A stretch of DNA of 64,000 nucleotides from Acinetobacter sp. LoGeW2-3 (GTDB taxonomy: Bacteria > Pseudomonadota > Gammaproteobacteria > Pseudomonadales > Moraxellaceae). The DNA is taken from positions 1,736,001-1,800,000 of the forward strand of contig NZ_CP024011.1 in assembly GCF_002688565.1 (NCBI RefSeq), read 5' to 3'. The position numbers and the translations under genes are program-made. Below, piece by piece: positions 8,489 to 17,352 of the stretch. Below the pieces are notes generated by a model. That model ran no database searches, was not told the DNA's origin, and saw only the letters and a program-made list of their open reading frames with translations. Every line of letters begins with the position of its first letter. The stretch's first letter is position 1.

Positions 8489-9202
8489 ATGAATCAGTTC
8501 AAACCCGCCCTGATTTTAGGTGCATTCATCGGCTTAGGGATGATTATTGCCGGATGGATTCTGGGTAATAGTGCCGTCAAGATTAAACAGTATGAGCGGA
8601 TTGTCTCGGTCAAGGGACTATCAGAACGTGAGGTCAAGGCAAATGTGGCAGTCTGGCCGATTCGCTTTAGTTCCGCTAGTCAGGATCTGACTCAGCTGTA
8701 TGACATGATGGAATTGCAAACCCAGCAAATCCAAACTTTTCTGAAAGGTGAAGGCTTTAAAGCTGAGGAAATTACCACAGGCGCACCCGTCACCACCGAT
8801 AAATACGCGCAGCAATATGGTGGCGATGCCAATGTCGCACTACGTTATACCGCGCATCAAACCATTACTGTTTATACCCATAACATTGATGCAGTACGGG
8901 CAGCACAAACCCGTTTGGCGGAACTAGGCAAAAAAGGCATTGCTTTCGGTGGCGATGATTCTGGACAACGCACTGAATATCTCTTTACTGGCTTGAATGA
9001 TATCAAACCGGCCATGATTGAACAGGCAACCCAAAATGCGCGTAGCGTGGCAGAAAAGTTTGCAGCCGATTCACAAAGCCGCTTAGGGAAAATCAAAACT
9101 GCCAATCAGGGCCTGTTTAGTATTGAAGACCGTGACAGTAATACACCGTATCTTAAGAGGGTTCGCGTGGTATCTACAGTCGATTACTATCTGGCAGATT
9201 AA
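8489..9202 (+). CDS. SIMPL domain protein (DUF541), membrane-anchored
   Basis: 237 residues. An N-terminal hydrophobic segment (8-30) is followed by a periplasmic SIMPL/DUF541 domain with the typical opening VSVKGLSEREVKANVAVWPI and a YTAHQTITVYTHNIDAVR-type strand. The domain occurs in periplasmic proteins linked to envelope or oxidative stress (the E. coli YggE type), but its biochemical role is unknown. The ribosome-binding site AAAGGAG is at 8472-8478. The gene is monocistronic and sits between the two small-RNA copies. Confidence 0.82.
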   Translation: MNQFKPALILGAFIGLGMIIAGWILGNSAVKIKQYERIVSVKGLSEREVKANVAVWPIRFSSASQDLTQLYDMMELQTQQIQTFLKGEGFKAEEITTGAPVTTDKYAQQYGGDANVALRYTAHQTITVYTHNIDAVRAAQTRLAELGKKGIAFGGDDSGQRTEYLFTGLNDIKPAMIEQATQNARSVAEKFAADSQSRLGKIKTANQGLFSIEDRDSNTPYLKRVRVVSTVDYYLAD

Positions 9203-9942
9203 ATTACGCTAATGAGGGTGAAAAGAAGTCTATAGAAATTGCTCATCAGTATAAGATCAGGATGGATATAATTCTCATAAATTCTGTTTTAATGGCAATA
9301 AAAAATCAGGTTTATAGCTTAAAAGATAAAATATTCTTTAATTAAAACTGTAGAAGAAAAAATTTCCTGCAAAGAAGTGAAAATAAAAAATCTTAGGGAA
9401 TTAATCCCGCACGCTCAAGGCTACTATATATCTCAAGGGTGTGACGGGATCGGAAAGAGTGGCATGCAGTGAGCGGCGCAAAACGCGAGAGCAGTACTTA
9501 CCCAAAAGGTCTTGATCCGGCTTAGGACGCTATGAACCAGAAGTTTATAGGCTATAAGATCAATTCTTACAAAGATTGATAGTTGAAGTAACTTCCCCAT
9601 ACCCTAAAAAATTCTGCATCGAATAAAATATAAAAATACTTTTGAATGAGTTGATTAATCCAGATAAAAAGCTTTTCTTACACTCCCTTTGATTAAAAAG
9701 ACTTCTCTTTTTTCATACTTAAAACTTTCTCTTCTTCTATTTTAATTATCCTGAAATAGCGATAAGTCTCAATATTTGCTGAAATTCGCAGAGATATACT
9801 TAGATTTTCTAGATTCTGTGAAGCAATTCTATAATTTTTATTTCTTACAAATATGCTTAAAATTTAATCATTTTAAAATTAAATAATAAAAATCATATGT
9901 TAATGATAGTATAAAATTTGATCAATTTTAGATAGGCCGCTT
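9203..9942. other. Intergenic region carrying small-RNA copy B
   Basis: 740 bases with no protein gene. Bases 9396-9591 are the second structured RNA copy. The remainder (9203-9395 and 9592-9942) is AT-rich with no supported ORF; the last 100 bases presumably hold the promoter of the gene at 9943. Confidence 0.5.
9396..9591 (+). ncRNA. Structured small RNA, copy B
   Basis: Same length as copy A, with 8 substitutions concentrated in the first 80 bases (five lie in the first 40). Two of them change the GCC arm of the upper stem to ATC and weaken that pairing. The 3' two thirds differ by a single base. The closing ATCCCG/CGGGAT stem, the GCGC-AAAA-CGCG hairpin and the 3' ATCAAT/ATTGAT hairpin are all preserved. 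This pattern suggests selection on the 3' portion or a recent duplication with drift in the 5' part. Confidence 0.6.
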
Positions 9943-10401
9943 ATGACGAATTATGAAGTAGAGATAAGTTATCCTCACCAAGACAGTAGCAGTAATGGCT
10001 TACAAGTCGAGACTTTAGCTTCTGAAGAGGTACTGGCTAAATTTAATAGCATGAACTGGAACCAGTTATTGATTCTACAACTGCAAATGCAAACAGGTAA
10101 GACCACTTTTACTGTGACGAATACAGATTCAGGACAATCGATCCAGATTACCTTGAATGAATTGTCTAATTCCCAACAGCTCGAATTTAAACTTGAAAGT
10201 GATATTCAGGTTGAAGGGGTGAACAAAAGCTTGTTCGGTTTTCTTGGCTTTAAGGGCAAGAACTACGTGTCTTATAGAGAACTGAACTTGAAACAGACAC
10301 AGGCGATTCTCGATCATTTTGTGACTGGCAATATAGAAGCGATCAAACAGCAGTATCAGAGCAGCTTGAATCAGGTCAGTCAAATAGCAAGCCGAGCATA
10401 A
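9943..10401 (+). CDS. Hypothetical cytosolic protein
   Basis: 152 residues, acidic and Gln-rich, with no signal peptide or membrane segment. Motifs such as NKSLFGFLGFKGKNYVSY and LKQTQAILDHFVTGN are distinctive but match no family I know. The start ATG 9943 follows a modest AGG motif. It precedes rluA by about 90 bases with no clear terminator between, so co-transcription is possible but not shown. Confidence 0.6.
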   Translation: MTNYEVEISYPHQDSSSNGLQVETLASEEVLAKFNSMNWNQLLILQLQMQTGKTTFTVTNTDSGQSIQITLNELSNSQQLEFKLESDIQVEGVNKSLFGFLGFKGKNYVSYRELNLKQTQAILDHFVTGNIEAIKQQYQSSLNQVSQIASRA

Positions 10402-10491
10402 TCTTCCGAATCAAATCCCTGTAAAAGTTCAGATTGACACACTAGATTGACATTGTTATTTTGCGCATCTTTCTCCTCATGCACTTGCACC

Positions 10492-11157
10492 ATGCCACTG
10501 AACGACGACTTTGTTTACTGTCCACCTCAAGATCCATTAAAAATTCTCTATGAAGATGATGATCTAGTGGTCATTGAAAAGCCTGCGGGTTTATTGTCGG
10601 TACCCGGTCGTCTGCCAGAGCATCATGACAGTGCTTATTTACGTGTACGTGAGCAGTTTCCAGAAGCACGAATCACTCATCGTCTGGATATGGCTACTTC
10701 CGGGATTCTGATGTTTGCCAAGCATCGTGATGCGGAAGTGGCAGTCAGTAAAATGTTTCAGGCGCGAACCGTGAACAAGCATTATATTGCTTTGGTACAG
10801 GGGAAACTGGTAGGTGAGGGTGAAGTCAATGCACCGCTGATCACGGACTGGGAAAACCGTCCACGTCAGATGGTACATACGGAATTGGGCAAGCCGTCTA
10901 AAACACTGTATCAGGTGTTAAATTATGACGCGGCACAAGATATTAGTCGTGTATTACTGACACCGATTACCGGACGCTCACATCAATTACGTGTGCATAT
11001 GATGCATATTGGACATCCCATTACCGGTGATAAAATCTATCATCCTGAACCACAGCGTAGTCCACTACAACGTATGGCACTACATGCTAGTTATCTTGCT
11101 TTTACCCAACCTTTAAGTAATCAGCCAGTAGAAATACATGGTATTGTGCCTTTCTAA
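10492..11157 (+). CDS. rluA: RluA-family pseudouridine synthase
   Basis: 221 residues; E. coli RluA has 219. RluA converts U746 of 23S rRNA and U32 of some tRNAs to pseudouridine. The catalytic block HRLDMATSG contains the active-site Asp, and GLLSVPGRL and PITGRSHQLRVHM are the other RluA signatures. The sequence follows E. coli RluA almost residue for residue in these blocks, better than it follows RluC or RluD, and there is no S4 domain. ATG 10492 is chosen over TTG 10447, although neither has a strong ribosome-binding site. Confidence 0.88.
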   Translation: MPLNDDFVYCPPQDPLKILYEDDDLVVIEKPAGLLSVPGRLPEHHDSAYLRVREQFPEARITHRLDMATSGILMFAKHRDAEVAVSKMFQARTVNKHYIALVQGKLVGEGEVNAPLITDWENRPRQMVHTELGKPSKTLYQVLNYDAAQDISRVLLTPITGRSHQLRVHMMHIGHPITGDKIYHPEPQRSPLQRMALHASYLAFTQPLSNQPVEIHGIVPF

Positions 11158-11745
11158 TAATTTTTCATATACAAGTATATGTTTTATAAGGCTATATTTA
11201 ATTTTGGAGTGGATGATCATTTACCCATTGATGTGACTAAAATGTGAGAAAATATTTCAGAACTTATTGTTTTAAGGGATAAAATCACTGTTATTTTGAT
11301 CTAAAAATACTGTATGTAACAATAGTTATCTGCTTTGTTAAATTATGTAAATTAATTAGATTATCTATCTTAATATTGCTTTTTAGAGAAAGTAAAAATT
11401 TAAAAGATGATCAAAAAATGATAAATATAAGTAATTGTTATTAAAGTGTATTTATTTTAAATATTATTTTTAATATTGGGTTAATTAAATTTTGTAATTT
11501 AAATCAATAGGTTATTATTTATCATTTATAGCTAATAAATACTTAATACTTTTTATGCTCCCATTGGTGCAAAACTTCAAAGGATATAACGGTAAAATTC
11601 AACAAAATATTTAATATTATTAAGTATTTATTCTTGAATTCTGGTGGTAGGATTTTTACACGAATCAGGGCAAAATACTCTTCTTAGAATAAAAATTTTG
11701 AAGCACTTTTTTCTTTTTTATATTTTTCTAATTAGGGCATGGACG
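11158..11745. other. AT-rich intergenic region
   Basis: 588 bases of very AT-rich sequence between rluA and the coiled-coil gene. No ORF, tRNA or strong hairpin was seen. It resembles H-NS-type silenced DNA in composition. The frame upstream of 11746 is open back to 11644 but lacks a ribosome-binding site. Confidence 0.4.
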
Positions 11746-12678
11746 ATGTTGAGTATTGTTTTATTAGTTCTGGTGGGGATGTTATCTGGCGTATTAGTGG
11801 TCACACTAAACAAATTAAAATCCTTGCGCGGAAACCTCGATGTTTTACAGGACAATCTGGATCATGCACGTCATAAGCTGACTGAGTATGAACAACAGGT
11901 AGAAGATAGTGATTACGAGCTGTCTCAGTTACGTGTGCAGGTGAGCGGTTTGCGCACTACCTTGGATAAATATAAGAAATATCAAGAAATCTGCGAAATC
12001 GAACAATATGTGATTAACCGTACTTTGCAGGCAGAAAATTTTGTTGAAATGACCAAGGTCGATGCTTCGATCATGGTCGATGACATCAAAGGCTATATTG
12101 AGCGGGTTAAGGCATTTGTAGAAGATTATCAGACTAAGGCCATTCAGAAGGTAGATCAGCAGGCAAGAGAGAAACTGCAACGCTACTACAAACAGGCAGA
12201 ACAAGAATATCGCCTGCAGGATGTTGTCAGTGCCTTGGAGCATAAAATTCATGGTTATCAGCAAGGATTCTCGCTGGCAGCTAGAGATGTTTTGACTGAA
12301 CTAATTGATGGCTATCAGGAGCAGGATGCTGCAAGACAGTTACAGGAGATTCGTCAGCAGATTGAGCAGGCGGCTCAAAATAAAAAAGTTGCAAAGTGTA
12401 ACTATGTCGATGAGGATCGCCGCAATACCACTATTGATATGATCAGTCTGGCATTTAACAGTCGTGCCGATCTGTATTTGTCCCGTTTAACTATAGATAA
12501 CCTGGGGCTGATGCTGCAAGCACTGCAAGATGATTTTCATTTGATTAATTATAAAGGGCAGGATCTGAGTCAGGCCAGTATTCAGCAATCGTATCTGGAT
12601 CTACGCTTGCAAGAACTGAAATTCGCAGCCTTGCTTCTAGAATTAAAAAAAGTACCAGTACTCACTGAAGCTATTTAA
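11746..12678 (+). CDS. Membrane-anchored coiled-coil protein, DUF4041-like
   Basis: 310 residues. Residues 3-20 are a transmembrane anchor and 22-70 a heptad-type coiled coil. The C-terminal half reads like DUF4041: AFNSRADLYLSRLTIDN followed by YLDLRLQELKFAALLLELKK matches the family's conserved AFNGECD...YLDLKLEELR block as I remember it. Known DUF4041 proteins often continue into a T5orf172/GIY-YIG nuclease domain; this one stops right after DUF4041. The function is unknown, with phage or defence links possible for the family. The start ATG 11746 follows only a weak GGAC. Neighbours give no clue. Confidence 0.6.
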   Translation: MLSIVLLVLVGMLSGVLVVTLNKLKSLRGNLDVLQDNLDHARHKLTEYEQQVEDSDYELSQLRVQVSGLRTTLDKYKKYQEICEIEQYVINRTLQAENFVEMTKVDASIMVDDIKGYIERVKAFVEDYQTKAIQKVDQQAREKLQRYYKQAEQEYRLQDVVSALEHKIHGYQQGFSLAARDVLTELIDGYQEQDAARQLQEIRQQIEQAAQNKKVAKCNYVDEDRRNTTIDMISLAFNSRADLYLSRLTIDNLGLMLQALQDDFHLINYKGQDLSQASIQQSYLDLRLQELKFAALLLELKKVPVLTEAI

Positions 12679-12717
12679 ATAACTGAGTCAACTAAGTCAA
12701 AAAACTTATGCTGACAA

Positions 12718-12740
12718 ATAGGGGATGAAAGCATCTCCTA
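12718..12740 (+). other. Stem-loop downstream of the DUF4041-like gene
   Basis: TAGGGGATG / CATCTCCTA arms around an AAAG loop. No T run follows, so it is a weak terminator or an mRNA-stabilising hairpin rather than a canonical rho-independent site. Confidence 0.4.
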
Positions 12741-12936
12741 GATAAATAGTTAGAGTGCATTTACCTGGAACAAAGAGAAAAATACTTTCAAGTATCTAAA
12801 TCCAATTTGATATATAAAATCAGTCGGTTAAAAAAACAAGAAGAATAAAAAAATATCATTCTCCCTATCGTATCCTGTATAAAAATCAGCTAATCTAATT
12901 TGTATAATAAAACGGCAGCATAATAAGGACAGCCCT

Positions 12937-13323
12937 ATGTCACGTGATTATCAGCAGTTCCCCGATGATGAAAATGGCAATGTACTCTGGCAGATGTTTC
13001 AGGATGGTGATGATCTGACTGAGGCACATGAAATTGAGTTTTCGATTGCATTTAATGAAGAATCCCAGGCAGATCGCTGTGCCTTGCACCTGTTAAAAGA
13101 AGAACAAAAAATCAGTCTGTTCCAGGATGAAGAAAGTGACACACTCGAATGGGTGATCACGATTTTTGTCTACATGGAACCGAGTTACGAGGATATTGTC
13201 GATCTGGAGCAATGGTTTACCAAAATTGCCAGTGAATTCGGTGGTGTTTACGACGGCTGGGGCTGCATGGCCTATGTTTATGATGACATCGATGATGATG
13301 AAGATACGCCTTTAAGCAGCTAA
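12937..13323 (+). CDS. rraB: Ribonuclease E inhibitor RraB family protein
   Basis: 128 residues, very acidic, ending in a run of Asp/Glu. RraB binds RNase E and modulates mRNA decay in the cytosol. The N-terminal 'D-x-GNVLWQMFQDGDDLTE' and the C-terminal GGVYDGWGC (DGWG is a family hallmark) support the call. The ribosome-binding site AAGGA is 8-9 bases before ATG 12937. Monocistronic, with a terminator at 13360-13386. Confidence 0.82.
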   Translation: MSRDYQQFPDDENGNVLWQMFQDGDDLTEAHEIEFSIAFNEESQADRCALHLLKEEQKISLFQDEESDTLEWVITIFVYMEPSYEDIVDLEQWFTKIASEFGGVYDGWGCMAYVYDDIDDDEDTPLSS

Positions 13324-13359
13324 AACTAAGGCGAATTTCTAAAGCTAATTGAAGATCAT

Positions 13360-13386
13360 AAAGCTCAGCTATGCTGGGCTTTTCTT
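13360..13386 (+). terminator. Rho-independent terminator after rraB
   Basis: AAAGCTCAGC / GCTGGGCTTTT hairpin with a 3-base loop followed by a T-rich tract. Confidence 0.75.
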
Positions 13387-13567
13387 TATATAGATCAAAA
13401 AATTTTCCAGTTTCTTAATGAAAAAATTCCAAAGAGGAATTTAAGTTAATATTGTTTGGATTACTGAGAAAAAATCGCATAAATTAAATCCATATAAAAG
13501 ATAATGTATAAAATGCTATAATGAGTTTTTGATTTATTCATTTCTTATTTTTATTTTTGAGGTTCTT

Positions 13568-13906
13568 ATGAGTCTACCCCATTGTCCTAAATGCCAGTCT
13601 GAATACACTTACGAAGATGGGGATTTGCTGATCTGTCCTGAATGTTCGCATGAATGGAAAGAGGGTGAGGACACAGAAGAGCAGGTCGTGATCAAGGATG
13701 CTAACGGTAATGTCCTTGCTGATGGTGACAGTGTAACAGTGATTAAAGACCTGAAAATCAAGGGTTCATCATCTGTTGTGAAAGTTGGTACCAAAGTAAA
13801 AAGTATTCGCCTATTGCCAGATGCAGCAGATGGTCATGATATTGACTGTAAAATTGACGGCATTGGCGCAATGAAGCTTAAATCAGAATATGTGAAAAAA
13901 GCATAA
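13568..13906 (+). CDS. yjdM: YjdM/PhnA-type zinc-ribbon protein
   Basis: 112 residues from ATG 13568; GAGG lies just upstream, and the frame extending to 13529 has no such site. The N-terminus is a zinc ribbon (CPKC...CPEC) and the C-terminal domain has the conserved [16 protein letters not shown] and [18 protein letters not shown] blocks of the YjdM (historically 'PhnA') family. The family is associated with phosphonate loci by name only; its activity is not firmly known. Stand-alone gene here. Confidence 0.87.
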   Translation: MSLPHCPKCQSEYTYEDGDLLICPECSHEWKEGEDTEEQVVIKDANGNVLADGDSVTVIKDLKIKGSSSVVKVGTKVKSIRLLPDAADGHDIDCKIDGIGAMKLKSEYVKKA

Positions 13907-14045
13907 TTCGGTCCTGATCTGCTTCATCTAAATAAGGTTAGAACCAGAATGGCGGTTTAAAAATAAGCCGTCTTCACCTAGCTGGGCTTACATTTCATTT
14001 TACTCAGGGCATAATGAAGGAAAAACACCGAGTCAATAAAATCTC

Positions 14046-14408
14046 ATGCCTCATCTTCATATTGAATATTCAGACAATATCCAGAACCTAGATGTCAAGC
14101 CAATGCTACTTGGGATTCATCAGGCCTTATGTGCTGCAAATTATATTCAGAATCCGAATGATCTAAAGAGTCGGGCAATTTGCCAGCAGGATTATGTGAT
14201 AGGAGTAGATCTAAATACTACCCAGGCCTATGTGCATGCGAAAGTATCTTTATTGTCAGGTCGCAGTTCTGAGTTGAAACAGGCAATTTCCCAGTGCGTA
14301 TTACAAGTACTGCAACAGCATGTGCCGGTACAACCAGGTTTAACTGTACAGCTTTGTGTAGAAATCCTAGATATGCCAAAGGACTGCTATAGCAAAGCTA
14401 TTATTTAA
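14046..14408 (+). CDS. 5-carboxymethyl-2-hydroxymuconate Delta-isomerase family protein
   Basis: 120 residues with the tautomerase-type N-terminal Pro2 (catalytic Pro1 after Met removal) in MPHLHIEYSDN, the typical opening of the CHMI/HpaF family. HpaF isomerises a homoprotocatechuate ring-cleavage product. No other hpa genes are nearby, so the true substrate is uncertain and it may act on another keto-enol acid. The ribosome-binding site is weak. A candidate terminator lies about 180 bases downstream. Confidence 0.78.
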   Translation: MPHLHIEYSDNIQNLDVKPMLLGIHQALCAANYIQNPNDLKSRAICQQDYVIGVDLNTTQAYVHAKVSLLSGRSSELKQAISQCVLQVLQQHVPVQPGLTVQLCVEILDMPKDCYSKAII

Positions 14409-14722
14409 CTTTAGTTCAAACAATACTTGTATACCATTGGAATTATGAGTATTGTTTTTCAGAATTGTCATCGTGTGGCAATAATTAGAATTTAAAAGTT
14501 AAAAATAACTTCGCTAAGATCGAATTGACTGAGTCCATCTGCATGTTTTACGGAAGGTAGTTTGCTAAATAATAAATTGAAATCCAAAAATGGACTCTAA
14601 GAGTCTTTTTATAATATTTAATGATTTTCGCCAGTAAAAGTTTTAGTGCTGTAACTTCAAGGGGTTCTATTGAGTAGCTTACAGTGATTGTTTGACCATT
14701 TAAAAAATATAAGAGAATAAGG
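14409..14722. other. Intergenic region
   Basis: 314 bases holding one terminator-like hairpin (14586-14610) and otherwise AT-rich sequence, with no supported ORF on either strand. Confidence 0.4.
14586..14610 (+). terminator. Probable terminator
   Basis: GGACTC / GAGTCT stem preceded by A5 and followed by T5, about 180 bases after the isomerase gene. Confidence 0.6.
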
Positions 14723-15193
14723 ATGAAAATAATTGGGGATCCATCTTTAGGTAAAGAAATTGTAGCTTTATTACATGAGTGGGATGGGGCTATTACTTGC
14801 TTAGATATTCAAACTGCGCTTAAGTTGTGTGCGCCAGATGTCAGGTTTTTTGATTTAAGTACAGAAGTTCATGGGCTGGAAGCTTATGAACAGAAATGGA
14901 ATCTCTACAAGCCTTATATGCTTCATGGAGTGACCATACAGCGGCATGATGTGACCATTCATGTAGAACCTAATTTAGCTTTCATTCATGGTTATGTAAA
15001 ACTTACACCAGAAAATGCTGAAAAAATCCAATGGCTTCCCTCAGTGAAGTGGTGTCGTACTAGCTTATGTTTGAGAAAAGAACAAGGTCAGTGGAAGATG
15101 GTACATCAGCATATTTCTGTGCCAGTAGAAATTCAAACAGGAAGCATGCAGGTTTTGGATTTAGACGTAGAAAAGAAAGAAGCTATCGTCTAG
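14723..15193 (+). CDS. SnoaL/NTF2-like protein
   Basis: 156 residues. The N-terminal helix followed by ALKLCAPDVRFFDLS, a strand-rich middle and a C-terminal RTSLCLRKEQGQWKMVHQHIS is the cone-shaped NTF2-like/SnoaL fold (DUF4440-type), which houses isomerases, hydratases and many uncharacterised ligand-binding proteins. No specific activity can be assigned. Stand-alone gene with a terminator at 15254-15283, shared with the convergent thiD. Confidence 0.68.
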   Translation: MKIIGDPSLGKEIVALLHEWDGAITCLDIQTALKLCAPDVRFFDLSTEVHGLEAYEQKWNLYKPYMLHGVTIQRHDVTIHVEPNLAFIHGYVKLTPENAEKIQWLPSVKWCRTSLCLRKEQGQWKMVHQHISVPVEIQTGSMQVLDLDVEKKEAIV

Positions 15194-15253
15194 TTCAAGA
15201 ATTTTAAATCTTTATTAATATTTAATCTGTGCGTGCCATAAACCAGTTCTCAA

Positions 15254-15283
15254 GAAAAAGGCCTAAATGATTTAGGCCTTTTT
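15254..15283. terminator. Bidirectional terminator between the SnoaL-like gene and thiD
   Basis: AAAAAGGCCTAAA / TTTAGGCCTTTTT hairpin with a 3-base loop; A and T runs on both sides let it serve both convergent genes. Confidence 0.9.
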
Positions 15284-15295
15284 ATATGACTCGGA

Positions 15296-16111
<816 letters not shown>

Positions 16112-16159
16112 TCATGAACACTCGATACCAATTTGCATCGAAGTAGCCGGAGGACTGTG

Positions 16160-16807
16160 GTGATTCAGAATATCTTGATTGATCTGGATGGAACGTTAAC
16201 TGACCCTAAAGTAGGGATTACCACTTCGGCGCGTTATGGCTTAGAAAAAATTGGCCATCCGATCAGTCCTGATATCAATATTGACTGGATCATTGGCCCC
16301 CCTTTAAAAGCTTCACTGGCAAAAATTCTGAATGTAGAGACTAATCATGTACTGGCAGAGCAGGCACTGGAAGGATATCGTGAACGCTTTGCAGTAAAGG
16401 GTTTATATGAAAATAAAGTTTTTCCAAATGTCGCAGAAACCTTAGCTAAACTCAAGCGTCGCGGATATCGACTGTTTCTTGCAACTGCTAAACCAACTGT
16501 TTATGCACGACAAATTTTAGAGCACTTTGTGCTGGATCAATATTTTGAAGGTATTTATGGCAGTGAGCTAAATGGTGATCGAACTAACAAGGGCGATCTG
16601 ATTGAATATATCTTGCAGAAAGAGCAGTTAGATCCGGCTACCTGTATTATGGTGGGCGATCGTGAGCATGATATTTTTGGTGCCAGACGTAATGGTATAG
16701 AAACTATTGCAGTCACCTATGGCTATGGCTCACAGGAAGAATTTGCTCAAGCTAAGCCAAAATATCAGATTCAAGGCTTTAATGAAATTTTTGAGTGTTT
16801 GGTTTAA
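16160..16807 (+). CDS. HAD-superfamily hydrolase (phosphoglycolate phosphatase-like)
   Basis: 215 residues. HAD motif I is LIDLDGTLTD (the two Asp are nucleophile and acid/base), motif II LFLATAKP, motif III Lys near NKGDLIEYIL, and motif IV GDREHDIFGARRNG. The cap domain is C1-type, like Gph, PpaX and YrfG. The substrate is likely a small phospho-metabolite or 5'-nucleotide. GTG 16160 is preferred because GGAGG at 16149-16153 is 6 bases upstream; the TTG at 16133 lacks one. Confidence 0.82.
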   Translation: MIQNILIDLDGTLTDPKVGITTSARYGLEKIGHPISPDINIDWIIGPPLKASLAKILNVETNHVLAEQALEGYRERFAVKGLYENKVFPNVAETLAKLKRRGYRLFLATAKPTVYARQILEHFVLDQYFEGIYGSELNGDRTNKGDLIEYILQKEQLDPATCIMVGDREHDIFGARRNGIETIAVTYGYGSQEEFAQAKPKYQIQGFNEIFECLV

Positions 16808-17352
16808 ATAGATTTATTTATTCTAAACTTGCTGTTAATTAGATATTAAAATTAATCTTGATTTATATTATATAGGTCAAGATTAATAATATTGTGATAT
16901 TTTAATTGATATATTTATATAAAAAATAAATTAAATATAAAATTATCTTATTGGGTTTTAAGGGTTAAGCAGTCGCAGGGTTGGGAAATTTTACATTTGT
17001 AATTCATGTGTTAAATCACACAATTCATTTGTTAATAGGTGTAAGTAATTTACAAATTTATAATAAAATATTTCATTTATTTTTAAAATTAATCTAAGCT
17101 TATGAAATATATATTAATTAATTTTAATTTAAGTATTTTAATTTCTTTAGTAGTAAAATTTATAAAAATATAAATCAATGGGTTGTGTATGTTTTCTATT
17201 AATAATAATAAATTTCAATTTAAATTGATTAATAATTCAAATAAATTCTTATTTTTTTTATGGTTTTAACTTCGAATAACTCCTGATATGAAGAATTGGT
17301 TGGAATTCATACACATCTAAACTCATCATAAAAATATTCAGGAGTTTCTCTC
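16808..17352. other. AT-rich promoter region of the Bap-like gene
   Basis: 545 bases, extremely AT-rich and without an ORF. It contains an inverted repeat at 17007-17022 (separate entry). The ribosome-binding site AGGAG of the Bap-like gene is at 17340-17344. The composition suggests xenogeneic silencing by an H-NS-like protein. Confidence 0.45.
17007..17022. promoter_or_regulatory. CRP/Vfr-like palindrome
   Basis: TGTGT-N6-ACACA, a perfect inverted repeat with the arm spacing of CRP-family sites (consensus TGTGA-N6-TCACA). It lies about 330 bases upstream of the Bap-like gene. Position and arm sequence are suggestive only. Confidence 0.3.

Noticed and set aside
7721..9591. Insertion sequence or transposon ends for the paired 196-nt repeats
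   Set aside because: The copies are direct, not inverted, have no transposase between them, and fold as an RNA.
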